This document shows, one piece after another, positions 16,641 through 25,882 of a stretch of DNA of 64,000 nt. The stretch comes from Chromatiales bacterium (GTDB lineage: Bacteria; Pseudomonadota; Gammaproteobacteria; Steroidobacterales; GCA-2729495), in NCBI GenBank assembly GCA_016789885.1, contig JAEUPZ010000024.1:1-64000 (forward strand), written 5' to 3'. The notes beneath the pieces were generated by a model that was not told the origin of the DNA, searched no databases, and saw only the letters and a program-made list of their open reading frames with translations. Numbering within the stretch: position 1 is the stretch's first letter; each line of letters starts with the position of its first letter. The position numbers and the translations under genes are program-made.

Positions 16641-17768
16641 TCAGTCCGCCAGGACGCGGAGCGCCGCGCCGTCGACGGTCAGGTACGCGGGGCGGCCGGC
16701 CTCGAAGGGCGGGCTGCCGTCCTCGGGCTGCTGCACGGTGGCCAGCGCACCGCCGGGCAGCCGCACCCGGTAAACGGTGTGCGTGCCGAGGAAGGCGCGA
16801 CCGGCGACTTCCACCGCCAGCGCGCCGCGAGCGGCCGCATCCCCGGCGGCCAGCTGCAGGCGCTCCGGCCGGATCGCGACCGTCACGCTCGCGCCCTCAC
16901 CCGGCTGCTCCGGGCCAGGCGCCGGCACCGGGTGCTCGGCGCCCAGGTCCGGCACACGTACCGTCAGGACGCCGCCACCGCCGCCGGCGACGACCGTGCC
17001 GCCGAAGAGGTTCACCGGGCCGAGGAACTCGGCGGCAAAGCGGTCGCGCGGGCTGTCGTAGACCTCCGCGGGCGTACCGACCTGCGCCAGCTCGCCGTCG
17101 CGCATCAGCGCGACGCGGTCGGCCATGACCATGGCCTCCTCCGGGTCATGGGTCACGAGCATGCAGGTCACGCCGACCCGGCGCAGGATGCCCGCCAGCT
17201 CGAACTGCATCTCGGCCCGCAGCTTGCGGTCGAGGGCGCCCATGGGCTCGTCGAGGAGCAGCAGCTTCGGCGACCTGGCGAGGCTCCGCGCCAGGGCCAC
17301 GCGCTGCTGCTGCCCGCCGGACAGCTGCGCCGGGCGGCGCTGCCGGAAGGACTCCATGCGCACGAGCGCCAGCATCTCGGTGACGCGCGCCTCGACCTCG
17401 GCCGGGGGCCGGCGCGCCTGCCGCAGCCCGAAGGCGACGTTCTCTGCGACCGTCAGGTGCGGAAAGAGCGCGTAGGACTGGAACATCAGGTTGACCGGCC
17501 GGCGGTACGGCGGCAGCCGGGTGATGTCCTCGCCATCGAGGAACACGGCGCCGCGATCGGGCATTTCGAGCCCGGCGACCATTCGCAGCAGGGTCGACTT
17601 GCCGCAGCCCGACGGCCCCAGCAGCGCGAGGATCTCGCCGCGCGCCAGGTCGAGGGAGACATCGCGCACGGCCGGCACGCCGCCGAAGGACCGCGCGACG
17701 CCGGCCACGCGGCAGTAGCCGGGGGCTCCGGCCGCAGGCCCGGCGCCGGCTGGGGCAGCGCCCGTCAC
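16641..17768 (-). CDS. potG: Polyamine ABC transporter ATP-binding protein (PotG/PotA type)
   Basis: About 375 residues. Walker A LLGPSGCGKSTLLRMVAGLE, Q-loop NLMFQSYALFPH, signature LSGGQQQRVALARSLA, Walker B LLLLDEPMGALD and the switch His in LVTHDPEEAM are all intact. A C-terminal TOBE domain follows (about 270-370). I chose the GTG that overlaps the potF stop by four bases, matching the other overlaps in this operon. An in-frame GTG 24 bases upstream is an alternative and would overlap potF by 28 bases. Confidence 0.93.
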   Translation of the reverse strand: MTGAAPAGAGPAAGAPGYCRVAGVARSFGGVPAVRDVSLDLARGEILALLGPSGCGKSTLLRMVAGLEMPDRGAVFLDGEDITRLPPYRRPVNLMFQSYALFPHLTVAENVAFGLRQARRPPAEVEARVTEMLALVRMESFRQRRPAQLSGGQQQRVALARSLARSPKLLLLDEPMGALDRKLRAEMQFELAGILRRVGVTCMLVTHDPEEAMVMADRVALMRDGELAQVGTPAEVYDSPRDRFAAEFLGPVNLFGGTVVAGGGGGVLTVRVPDLGAEHPVPAPGPEQPGEGASVTVAIRPERLQLAAGDAAARGALAVEVAGRAFLGTHTVYRVRLPGGALATVQQPEDGSPPFEAGRPAYLTVDGAALRVLAD

Positions 17769-18871
17769 CGGCCCGTCTTCACCGCGGTCCACGCGCGCGT
17801 CATGGCACGCTCGACCTTCGGCGGCGACACGCCCATGGTGAAGAGACGGTCGCGCACCTCGTCCGGCGGGTAGATGGCCGCGTCGTCCCGGATGTCGGCC
17901 GGCACCAGCGCGTCGGCCGCCACGTTGGGGTTGGCGTACTTCACGTGGGCGGTCACCTCGGCGATCACGTCCGGCCGCAGCAGGAAGTCGATGAAGCGGT
18001 GGGCGTTGTCGACGTGGCGCGCATCCACCGGTATGGCCAGCATGTCGAACCAGATCAGCCCGCCCTCCCGGGGGATACGGTACTCGACCTCCACGCCGTT
18101 GCCCGCCTCCCGCGCCCGGTCAGCCGCCTGCAGGATGTCGCCGGACCAGCCCAGCGCCACGCACACCTCGCCATTGGCGAGGTCGTTGATGTACTGCGAC
18201 GAGTGGAAGTAGGTGACGTAGGGCCGCACGCGCTCGAGCAGGGCCCGGGCATCGTTCTGGTACAGCGACGGATCGGTGGAGTCCGGGTCGAGGCCGAGAT
18301 AGCGCAGGGCCGTCGAGAACACCTCGCGGGGCGCGTCGAGGAAGGCGATGCCGCAGCGCTTGAGCCGGGCGAGGTTGTCCGGGTCGAAGACCATCGCCAG
18401 GCTGTCGACGGGGGCGTCGGGGCCCAGGGCGGCGCGCACCTTGGCCACGTTGTAGCCGATGCCGGTCGTGCCCCAGAGGTAGGGCACCGCGTAGGCATTG
18501 CCCGGGTCCACCTTCTCGAGGAACCGCAGCAGCTCCGGGTCGAGGTTGCGGTGATTCGGCAGGCGGCTGCGGTCGAGGGGCTGGAACACGCCCGCCAGGA
18601 TCTGCCGGCCGATGAACTCCGACGTCGGCACCACGATGTCGTAGCCCGACGCGCCGGACAGCAGCTTGGCCTCGAGCACCTCGTTGCTGTCGAAGACGTC
18701 GTAGGTGACGCGGATGCCGGTCTCGCGCTCGAATCGCGCGATGGTCTGCGGGGCGATGTAGTCGGACCAGTTGTAGACGCGCAGCACCTGCGCGTCGGCC
18801 GCGTCGGGCTGGCCGCCGCAACCGGTGACCGCGGCGGCCAGTGCCAGCCCTGCCAGCCAGCGCAGCCTCAC
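17765..18871 (-). CDS. potF: Polyamine-binding lipoprotein (PotF/SpuD-like)
   Basis: 368 residues, GTG start overlapping the puuB stop (GTGA). The signal peptide has lipobox VTGC, so the receptor is membrane-anchored rather than soluble; many relatives are soluble periplasmic proteins. The mature protein opens with the family hallmark LRVYNWSDYIAPQTIARFE and has YDVFDSNEVLEAKLLSG and YAVPYLWGTTGIGYN, residues that line the polyamine pocket in PotD/PotF. Putrescine specificity is inferred from the neighbouring puuB and spuC. Confidence 0.93.
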   Translation of the reverse strand: MRLRWLAGLALAAAVTGCGGQPDAADAQVLRVYNWSDYIAPQTIARFERETGIRVTYDVFDSNEVLEAKLLSGASGYDIVVPTSEFIGRQILAGVFQPLDRSRLPNHRNLDPELLRFLEKVDPGNAYAVPYLWGTTGIGYNVAKVRAALGPDAPVDSLAMVFDPDNLARLKRCGIAFLDAPREVFSTALRYLGLDPDSTDPSLYQNDARALLERVRPYVTYFHSSQYINDLANGEVCVALGWSGDILQAADRAREAGNGVEVEYRIPREGGLIWFDMLAIPVDARHVDNAHRFIDFLLRPDVIAEVTAHVKYANPNVAADALVPADIRDDAAIYPPDEVRDRLFTMGVSPPKVERAMTRAWTAVKTGR

Positions 18872-20154
18872 AGCCGGTCCCGCAGCGCGTAGTAGAGCAT
18901 CCCCAGCACCATCCCCGGCCAGCGCAGCCAGCGCCCGCCCGGAAAGCGGCGGGCAGGCACACCGGCCAGCACGTCGAAGCGCCCCGCCGTGCCGTCCATC
19001 GCTTCGGCGATGAGCTGCCCGGCCAGCGTCGCGGTGGCGACGCCATGGCCGGAGTACCCGTGGGCGAAGAACACGTTCGGTGGCAGCCGGCCGACGTGCG
19101 GCAGCCGGCTGCGCGTGATGGCGAGCGTACCACCCCAGGCGTGGTCGATGGCGACGTCCGCGAGCTGCGGGAAGACGCGCAGCAGGAACGGCCGCACGAA
19201 AGCCGCGATGTCGGCGGGAAACCGCGCGCCATAGTTCTCGCCGCCACCGAAGACCAGCCGGCCGTCGGCGGCACGACGGAAGTAGTTCAGCACGAAGAGC
19301 GTGTCGTGGGCGCAGGTGCCGCGCGGCAGGATCGCGGGCCTGAGACCTGCAGGCAGCGGTGCCGTGGCCACGAGGAAATTGTTGATGGGCATGATGTGAC
19401 CGGCGAGCCGCGGCTCGAGGTTGCCGAGGTAGCCGTTGCAGGCCAGCACGACGTGGCGGGCACGGACCTGGCCCCGGGCAGTCCGGACGATCGAAGGTGC
19501 GGCCCGGGAGTACCCCAGCACCCGCGAGCCCTCGAAGATCGTAACGCCGGCAGCCAGCGCCGCCCGGGCAAGGCCCAGGGCATAGGCGAGGGGCTGCAGG
19601 TGCAGCGCCCCGAGGTCGAGCACGCCGCCGGCGTAGCGCGAGCTGCCGACCAGCGCCGCCGTCGCGCGCGCATCGAGGGGCTCCATCAGGCGATAGCCGT
19701 GGTCCCGGGCGAGGCGGTGCGCCCGGGCGTGCAGCGGCGCCACATCGCGGGGCTTGGCCGCGGCGATGACCTGGCCCGTGCGCAGGTCGCAGTCGATGCC
19801 GTGGGCCGAGACCAGGTCACGGACCAGGGCCTTGCCGGCCTCGGCCAGCCCGAAGAGCTGGCGGGCGACGTCGGCACCGTGGGCGGCTGCGATCTCCGAC
19901 TCGTCCTGGCGCGGCCCGGTGCCGATCTGGCCGCCGTTGCGGCCCGACGCGCCCCAGCCGACGCGCTCGGCCTCCAGCAGCACGACGCGGTAGCCCCGCC
20001 CCGCCAGGTGCAGCGCCGCCGACAGTCCCGTGTAGCCGCCGCCGACGATGCAGGCGTCGGCGTCGATGGCGCCCTCGAGGGCGGGCTGCAGCGGCAGCGG
20101 CGGCGTGGCCGCGGCGTACCAGGAGGACGGATAAGCCGGTTGCGCGCCCGTCAC
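18868..20154 (-). CDS. puuB: Gamma-glutamylputrescine oxidase-type FAD oxidoreductase
   Basis: 428 residues, DAO/PuuB family. The dinucleotide-binding motif ACIVGGGYTGLSAALHLA lies at about 34-51, followed by LLEAERVGWGASGRNGGQI, characteristic of PuuB/OrdL. The C-terminal FAD-contact segment is HVGRLPPNVFFAHGYSGHG. It probably oxidises gamma-glutamylputrescine to the aldehyde, working with PuuA and PuuD encoded 9 kb away. GTG start without a strong ribosome-binding site; it follows spuC by 28 nt. Confidence 0.88.
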   Translation of the reverse strand: MTGAQPAYPSSWYAAATPPLPLQPALEGAIDADACIVGGGYTGLSAALHLAGRGYRVVLLEAERVGWGASGRNGGQIGTGPRQDESEIAAAHGADVARQLFGLAEAGKALVRDLVSAHGIDCDLRTGQVIAAAKPRDVAPLHARAHRLARDHGYRLMEPLDARATAALVGSSRYAGGVLDLGALHLQPLAYALGLARAALAAGVTIFEGSRVLGYSRAAPSIVRTARGQVRARHVVLACNGYLGNLEPRLAGHIMPINNFLVATAPLPAGLRPAILPRGTCAHDTLFVLNYFRRAADGRLVFGGGENYGARFPADIAAFVRPFLLRVFPQLADVAIDHAWGGTLAITRSRLPHVGRLPPNVFFAHGYSGHGVATATLAGQLIAEAMDGTAGRFDVLAGVPARRFPGGRWLRWPGMVLGMLYYALRDRL

Positions 20155-20182
20155 GCCCGCAACACCGCCGCCATCCGCCGCG

Positions 20183-21550
20183 TCACGCCCGCAGGGACCG
20201 GATGGTCAGGTCCACGGCCCGCCGGGCCTTTTCCACCAGCTCGTCGAGCTGCGGCTCGGTGATGACCAGCGGCGGCGCGACGATCATCGTGTCACCCACG
20301 GCCCGCATGACGAGCCCCTGCTCGATGCAGAGGTCGCGGCAGCGCTCGCCGACCTTCAGCTCCTTCGCGAAGCGCTGCCGGCCCGCCCTGTCACGCACCA
20401 GCTCGAGCGCGCCGATCAGGCCCACGGAGCGCGCCTCGCCGACATTCGGGTGGTCGGCCAGCGCCTGCCAGCGCGCGGCGAAGGCCGGGATGACCTGCTC
20501 GCGGGCCCGCTCGATGAGGCGCTCGCGCTGCAGCACCTCGAGCGTGGCGCTGGCCACGGCGCAGGCCACCGGATGGCCCGAGTACGTGAAGCCGTGGAAG
20601 AACTCGCCGCCCTTCGCCACCAGCACGTCGGCGACGCGGTCGCCCACGAGCACGCCACCCAGGGGCTGGTAGCCCGAGGTCACGCCCTTGGCGAAGGGCA
20701 TGAGGTCGGGCCGGATGCCGTAATGCTGCGAGCCGAACCACTGGCCCAGGCGGCCGAAGCCGGTGATGACCTCGTCCGCCACCAGCAGGATGCCGTGGGC
20801 GTCGCAGATGCGCTGGATCTCGGGCCAGTAGGTGTCGGGCGGGATGATGGCGCCGCCGGCACCCTGCACCGGCTCGGCGATGAAGGCGGCCACGCGGCCG
20901 GGGCCGAGGTCGCGGATCGCCGTGTCGAGCTGGCGCGCGACGACGCGGCCGAACTCAGCAGGGTCCTGGTTGCCGGCAAGGCCGAAGGCATAGGGCTGCT
21001 CGATGTGCACGATCCCGGGAATCGGCAGGCCGGCCTGGGCGTGCATCCACGGCATGCCGCAGAGGCTCGCGGCCCCCACGGTGCTGCCGTGGTAGGCGTT
21101 GCGCCGCGCGATGATGACCTGCCGCTCGGGCTGGCCCTGCAGCGCCCAGTAGTAGCGCACCATGCGGATGACCGTGTCGTTGGCCTCGGAACCCGAGTTC
21201 GTGAAGAACACGCGGCTGAAGCCCGGCGGCGCGACGGCGCACAGCTGTTCGGCCAGCCGGATGGCCGGCGAATGCGTGCACTGGAAGAAGCTGTTGTAGA
21301 ACGGCAGCTGCTGCAGCTGGTGGCAGGCCGCGTCGATGAGCTCCTGCCTGCCGTAGCCCAGGTTCACGCACCAGAGCCCCGACATGGCGTCGAGCAGGCG
21401 GTGACCCGAAGCTTCCTGTATGTAGACCCCATCGCCGCGCTCGATGAGCCGCGTACCCCGGGCGCCGAGCTCGCTGTGGTCGGTGAAGGGATGCAGGTAG
21501 TGCCGGCGGTCCAGGTCCTGCCAGCGTTCGATCTCGTCGGGGGTCAGCAT
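20183..21550 (-). CDS. spuC: Putrescine-pyruvate aminotransferase (class III, SpuC-like)
   Basis: 455 residues. It follows the Pseudomonas SpuC pattern closely: HYLHPFTDHSELGARGTRLI, LDAMSGLWCVNLGYGR, LPFYNSFFQCTHSPAIRLAE, FFTNSGSEANDTVIRMVRYY, EPVQGAGGAIIPPDTYW, and the Schiff-base Lys in DLMPFAKGVTSGYQPLGG. The ATG with a CGGAG site is preferred over a GTG 27 bases upstream. It is the first gene of the operon that continues through puuB and potFGHI. It converts putrescine to 4-aminobutanal. Confidence 0.93.
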   Translation of the reverse strand: MLTPDEIERWQDLDRRHYLHPFTDHSELGARGTRLIERGDGVYIQEASGHRLLDAMSGLWCVNLGYGRQELIDAACHQLQQLPFYNSFFQCTHSPAIRLAEQLCAVAPPGFSRVFFTNSGSEANDTVIRMVRYYWALQGQPERQVIIARRNAYHGSTVGAASLCGMPWMHAQAGLPIPGIVHIEQPYAFGLAGNQDPAEFGRVVARQLDTAIRDLGPGRVAAFIAEPVQGAGGAIIPPDTYWPEIQRICDAHGILLVADEVITGFGRLGQWFGSQHYGIRPDLMPFAKGVTSGYQPLGGVLVGDRVADVLVAKGGEFFHGFTYSGHPVACAVASATLEVLQRERLIERAREQVIPAFAARWQALADHPNVGEARSVGLIGALELVRDRAGRQRFAKELKVGERCRDLCIEQGLVMRAVGDTMIVAPPLVITEPQLDELVEKARRAVDLTIRSLRA

Positions 21551-21624
21551 GCGTCGGCTCCGGGCCAGCAGGGCCACAGCGTAGCCCGGACGCGGGGCGG
21601 GTGCGACGGGTGTACGGCGTCGGC

Positions 21625-21630
21625 GATAAT
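21625..21630 (+). promoter_or_regulatory. -10-like box (GATAAT) for the leader peptide and hydrolase
   Basis: GATAAT followed by GCCTGCCG lies in the divergent region with spuC, 26 nt before the leader-peptide ATG. Confidence 0.4.
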
Positions 21631-21655
21631 GCCTGCCGAACCCCGGGAGCCACGC

Positions 21656-21727
21656 ATGCCCGACCTGCGCCGCCGTCCCATCGTCCGCCCGACGGCGTGC
21701 ACGCGCCTCACGGGCATGCCCCGATGA
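21656..21727 (+). CDS. Candidate 23-codon Arg-rich leader peptide, coupled to the hydrolase
   Basis: The frame reads MPDLRRRPIVRP followed by TACTRLTGMPR and a stop. It has a GGGAG Shine-Dalgarno 6 nt before its ATG and a -10-like box upstream. Its stop overlaps the hydrolase ATG as ATGA, the hallmark of translational coupling. Six of 23 residues are Arg, including an RRR run near the start. The gene sits opposite an operon that imports and degrades putrescine, an arginine-derived polyamine. Attenuation or polyamine-responsive stalling is an inference; the peptide could instead be a chance frame. Confidence 0.4.
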   Translation: MPDLRRRPIVRPTACTRLTGMPR

Positions 21728-22518
21728 GCGGCCGCAAAGGCTACGCCGACGGCCCGGATGGCCAGGTGCACTACCGCGATGCCGGGGGCAGCGGCCTGCC
21801 GCTGCTGCTGCTGCACCAGACGCCCTGTCACCTGGGCCAGTTCGATCCGGCGTTTGCGCTGCTCGCCGCGGCGGGACTCCGCCCCGTCGCCGTGGACACG
21901 CCGGGCTACGGCCAGTCGGACCCGCCCCGCGGTACGCCCACGATCGCGGCCTACGCCCGGGCCATGCTGGCGGTACTGGACCACCTGCGGCTCGGCGCGG
22001 CGGACGTGCTGGGCCACCACACCGGGGCCTCGACCGCCGCCGAGCTGGCCGTCACCGCGCCGCGCCGCATCCGCCGCGTCATCCTGAACGGCCCGCCGCT
22101 CTTCACGCCGGAAGAGCGCTCCGACTACCTGGCCGCCATCGCGGCGGCCCCGCGGCCGGAGCAGCGCGCCGACGGCGGTCACCTGCAGGCCTACTGGGAC
22201 CGGCGCGCCCGCTTCACGCCGGGCTGGACCAGCGTAGCCGCCATGCACCGCGGGGTCGTGATGATGCTGGCGGCGGAGCCCCGCGAGCGCGACGGCTACA
22301 CGGCCGCCTTCGCCCACGACATCGGCGTGCCCCTGCGGGCCATCACCCAGCCAGCACTGATCCTGACGAACACCGGCGACGACCTCTACGGCACATCGTG
22401 CCGCGCCCGGGACCTGCGGCCCGACTTCGCCTTCGTGGCCCTCGAGGGCGGCACCCACGACATCGTCGACGAGCAGCCGGAGGCCTGGGCCACAGCGGTG
22501 GTGGGATTTCTCGGGTAA
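21724..22518 (+). CDS. Alpha/beta hydrolase
   Basis: 264 residues with one alpha/beta-hydrolase domain. The oxyanion-hole region is LPLLLLHQTPCHLGQFDPAF. The nucleophile elbow expected as GxSxG reads GHHTGAST here (LGHHTGASTAAELAVT), so the classical Ser is replaced by His or Thr at that turn. The catalytic His is plausible in EGGTHDIVDEQP and an acid in NTGDDLYG. The atypical elbow means it may not be a standard esterase; relatives include haloalkane dehalogenase-like and C-C hydrolases. It may be translationally coupled to the upstream leader. It converges with the EAL gene, 4 nt between stops. Confidence 0.85.
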   Translation: MSGRKGYADGPDGQVHYRDAGGSGLPLLLLHQTPCHLGQFDPAFALLAAAGLRPVAVDTPGYGQSDPPRGTPTIAAYARAMLAVLDHLRLGAADVLGHHTGASTAAELAVTAPRRIRRVILNGPPLFTPEERSDYLAAIAAAPRPEQRADGGHLQAYWDRRARFTPGWTSVAAMHRGVVMMLAAEPRERDGYTAAFAHDIGVPLRAITQPALILTNTGDDLYGTSCRARDLRPDFAFVALEGGTHDIVDEQPEAWATAVVGFLG

Positions 22519-22522
22519 CCGG

Positions 22523-23323
22523 CTACCGGGCGCGCGCGGCCGGAAGGTCCTCGATGAACGTCGGCCACGCGGGCTCAGGCAGCTGGCCGATGGCCGGCCG
22601 CGCGAAGAAGTGCCCCTGGAACAGCTCGATGCCGATGCCCTGCAGGAACAGCATCTCGTCCACCGACTCGATGCCCTCGGCGACGACCGTGAAGCCGAGC
22701 GAGCGGCTGAAAGTGGTGATGCTCTTCAGGATGGCCTGGCGGACGAGGTCGCCGTGGATCCGTCGCGTCAGCTCCATGTCGATCTTCAGGATGTCGGGCT
22801 GGAATTCGGCCAGCAGGTTGAGACCCGCGTAACCGGCGCCGAAGTCGTCGATCGCCGTGGTGAAGCCCATCTTCCGGTAGGCGGCGAAGATGTTCTTGAG
22901 GTGGTCCCGATTGGCGATCTGCTCGCCCTCGGTCACCTCGAAGATCAGTTTCGCGGGCGGAAAGCCCGTCCGGCGCGCCGCCTTCAGCGTGGTCTGGATG
23001 CAGGTCTCGGGCCGGTAGACGGCGTTGGGCAGGAAGTTGATCGACAGCTTCGCGGGCCCTTCCCCCAGCCCCAGCCGCGCGGCCGTCTCGATGGCGCGCA
23101 CCCGGCAGGCCTGGTCGAAGGCATAGCGGTTGGCCTCATTGACCTGGCCGAGGACGTGGCCGGCACCCTCGCCGCTGGGGCCGCGCACCAAGGCCTCCCA
23201 CGCAAAGACCTCCCGGGTCGTCACGTTCACGATGGGCTGGAAGGCCATCTGGAAGTCGATGCCCAGCGGGCTGCCGTCGCGGCAGGCGCCGCAGCCAGTG
23301 GTGGTGACGTCGTCCCGGTTCAT
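22523..23323 (-). CDS. EAL-domain cyclic-di-GMP phosphodiesterase
   Basis: 266 residues, a stand-alone EAL domain. Catalytic and metal-binding positions are all present: EALVRG, the Asn of SINFLP, the Glu of FEVTEGE, DDFGAGY, the Lys of ILKIDME and EGIES, so hydrolytic activity is likely. A short N-terminal extension has the sequence CGACRDG, perhaps a small metal or redox site. It has no sensor domain or membrane span, so input would come through a partner protein or expression level. Confidence 0.93.
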   Translation of the reverse strand: MNRDDVTTTGCGACRDGSPLGIDFQMAFQPIVNVTTREVFAWEALVRGPSGEGAGHVLGQVNEANRYAFDQACRVRAIETAARLGLGEGPAKLSINFLPNAVYRPETCIQTTLKAARRTGFPPAKLIFEVTEGEQIANRDHLKNIFAAYRKMGFTTAIDDFGAGYAGLNLLAEFQPDILKIDMELTRRIHGDLVRQAILKSITTFSRSLGFTVVAEGIESVDEMLFLQGIGIELFQGHFFARPAIGQLPEPAWPTFIEDLPAARAR

Positions 23324-23480
23324 GGGCCCGATTGTGGCCGGCCCACGCCCGGGGCGGCCGGCGGCTGGTCACAGTTTCGGTCCGGCCCCCAAGGCCGCGG
23401 CGCAGCAGGGGGGCGCTTCGTGCGCACCGCAGGCGCACCGACCGCCGGGCGCAGCCGGCAGGCTGTTGCTCACCCGCCTG

Positions 23481-25829
23481 CTAGCGGTTCTCGAGCCGGC
23501 CGTAGTCCGGGAGAACCGGCGGCCCGTCGCCCGGCCCGCCGCGGGCCTGCAGCAGTTCGTCACTCCAGCGCCAGAAGGACGGGTCGGTACGGCGGATGGC
23601 AAAGCGGTCCGCCAGGGCGGCGTAATGGGCCTCGGACCGCAGCCCGGCAATGGCCGCCACCAGTGCCGGCAGCTCGTCGCGGTCGATGCGGTAGAAGGCA
23701 TTCGGGTAGGCGCCGAGGAAGCCCGGCACGACCACGAGGGCGTTCTCGTCCGGGACCAGCGCCGCGGTCTCGCGAAAGACGGTGGATACGTTGCTGTGCC
23801 CGGTGTCCCGCAGCAGCGTGAAGTACCGGGCCGGCAGCCCGGCCTCGTCGACGCGCAGGAACACGGTCTCTGGCAGATGCGCCAGCGCAGGGCCGCGCAC
23901 GCGCGCGAGCGCCGCAAGCCCGGCCCGCAGACCGGCATCGTCCACGGCGTCGAGGTCGTGGCGCCGGTCCAGCACCGGCGCGAGCCGGGCACGCAGCAGT
24001 GCGAACAGTTCGGCCTGCGGGTCCGCCGTGCGGTAGCCGATGGCGCTCTCGGCGTTCAGGAACGCCTTGCTGCCGTAGACCTGCTCCTTGACTTCGTCAC
24101 TGGCGCCGCGGTACCAGCGGTCACGCGTCGGGACCCGCGCCGCTTCGGGCAGCAGGCTGATGAACAGGAACTCGCCCTCCATGCGCAGGAAGTCCATGTA
24201 GAGGCGGCTGTCGAGCTGGTGGCCGAGGTTGCCATAGACATCGTAGCCCGCGACCAGCAGGTAGAAGATGCGCTCGAACAGCGGGTAACCGATGACCCAG
24301 GCGGTGCCCGGCGGCTCGCCGACCAGCCCGCGGGTCACCGAGGCGCTGTCGAAGTGGCGGAACACCGTCAGCGCCGCGTTCGGGTTGACGCCGCCGCCGT
24401 CCCAGATCATGTCGAGGCCCGGCGGCCGGCGCGTGGCCGCCGCGCTGAGTGCCTCGCTCTTCGCCGCCAGGTACTGCTGTTCGAGCCGCGCGTACTCGCG
24501 CCAGGCGCGCAGCACCGGCGCGTTGCCGCCCCACTCGGCCGGCAGGCGCAGGTTCTCCGACTGGCGGGCCAGCAGCTCGGCCAGCGCCCCCTCGTCGCCG
24601 ACGTCGGGGTCGGCGAAGAACACCCAGAAGCGGTCCTGGATGACGTCGAGGGCAAGCTGCCCCCGGCAGACCGGCCCCTTGATGAAGTTCATGACGAAGA
24701 ACTCCGCCTCGTCCAGCAGGAACCGGTAGCGGGAGTCCGGAGGAATGTCGCGGAAGGCGACGAAGGGATTGGCGGCCACGCCGGTTTCATAGGACGGCAG
24801 TTCGCCGACCGCATAGTCGCGCTCGAGGAACCACGCCCGGTAATTCGCCATCCGCTCGCCGGACAGCACGTAGGGCATGTGCGTCTTCTCGACCAGCACC
24901 TCGCCCTCGGGGACCAGCCGGTACCAGGGCCGCGCGACACCCGGATCCTCGTAGGGCCGGCGGGTGGCGATGATCGACACCGGCTCGCCGGGCGGCGTGC
25001 GCGAGCGCACCAGCCGGAAGGGCCGGCGGTCGGGATCCGTGTCGAAGTAAAGGTGGCCGAGGAACAGGTGCTCGTACACGTAGCGCGCCATGAGCCGCTG
25101 CTTCGGCGCGTCGCCGTTGAAGAACGCCTCCCAGCGCGCGATCTCCCGCGCCTGCTCCGCGGTGACCGGCGGCGGCCCCTCGTAGGGCGCGCCGGCAGCC
25201 AGCCACTGGGCTACCACCGTCAGCTCGGCGTCGGCAAGCCCGGGCAGGCCGTAGGGCATGCCCGCCAGCGGGAAATTCCGCGCGTAGTCCGGGTACTCCT
25301 CGATCGTGGGGCAGCTCTGCTTGCGGTCGAGCCGGAAGTCGAAGGAATCCGGCAGGACCGGCGTGGCCGGCAGCGGATGGTCCTGCTTCAGCGCCAGCGC
25401 GCGCCACAGCACGCTCGCCGCCAGGTCGCCTTCACCGGCGGGGCTGCGCTCGTTCAGGACCGGCGAGAAGCCCCGGCTGCGCCATTCGGACGGCGCGCCG
25501 GCGTCGACCCCCAGCCGCGTCGGCGCTGCCTCGCGCAGGCGCGTCGAGTTGTAGACGCGCTCCTTGCTGGTCCCCCGGGCGACGCCGTCGAAGGCGCCGA
25601 GCTTGAGCTGGCAGGGCGCGTCGTAGCAGGCGTGGCACAGCACGCAGCGGCGCTCGAGCAGCGGCTGCACGTCGTGGCGCCACGAAACGCCCGTCCCGGC
25701 GGGCGTGACCGGCCGGTCATACCGGGCCGGGTCAGCGGGCCCGTGCAGCGTGTCGAGCGAGCTGCCACCGAGGGTGGCGCATCCGGCCAGCCACGCGGCC
25801 ATCAGCAACAGGTGGAGGGTGGACTTCAT
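23481..25829 (-). CDS. cti: Fatty acid cis/trans isomerase
   Basis: 782 residues, the usual Cti length. The signal peptide has a lipobox-like LAGC at about residues 14-17, so it may be lipid-anchored in the periplasm. The haem c motif CVLCH (Cys62, Cys65, His66) is followed by ACYDAPCQLKL, the Cti hallmark. It converts cis-unsaturated to trans-unsaturated membrane fatty acids under solvent or heat stress. I chose the ATG at the signal peptide; the frame extends upstream without protein-like character. It is transcribed alone. Confidence 0.93.
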   Translation of the reverse strand: MKSTLHLLLMAAWLAGCATLGGSSLDTLHGPADPARYDRPVTPAGTGVSWRHDVQPLLERRCVLCHACYDAPCQLKLGAFDGVARGTSKERVYNSTRLREAAPTRLGVDAGAPSEWRSRGFSPVLNERSPAGEGDLAASVLWRALALKQDHPLPATPVLPDSFDFRLDRKQSCPTIEEYPDYARNFPLAGMPYGLPGLADAELTVVAQWLAAGAPYEGPPPVTAEQAREIARWEAFFNGDAPKQRLMARYVYEHLFLGHLYFDTDPDRRPFRLVRSRTPPGEPVSIIATRRPYEDPGVARPWYRLVPEGEVLVEKTHMPYVLSGERMANYRAWFLERDYAVGELPSYETGVAANPFVAFRDIPPDSRYRFLLDEAEFFVMNFIKGPVCRGQLALDVIQDRFWVFFADPDVGDEGALAELLARQSENLRLPAEWGGNAPVLRAWREYARLEQQYLAAKSEALSAAATRRPPGLDMIWDGGGVNPNAALTVFRHFDSASVTRGLVGEPPGTAWVIGYPLFERIFYLLVAGYDVYGNLGHQLDSRLYMDFLRMEGEFLFISLLPEAARVPTRDRWYRGASDEVKEQVYGSKAFLNAESAIGYRTADPQAELFALLRARLAPVLDRRHDLDAVDDAGLRAGLAALARVRGPALAHLPETVFLRVDEAGLPARYFTLLRDTGHSNVSTVFRETAALVPDENALVVVPGFLGAYPNAFYRIDRDELPALVAAIAGLRSEAHYAALADRFAIRRTDPSFWRWSDELLQARGGPGDGPPVLPDYGRLENR

Positions 25830-25882
25830 CGTCACGGGTGCCGGCAGCATGGTCGGGCGCGCCGATCGAGGCATCCCGTGGC

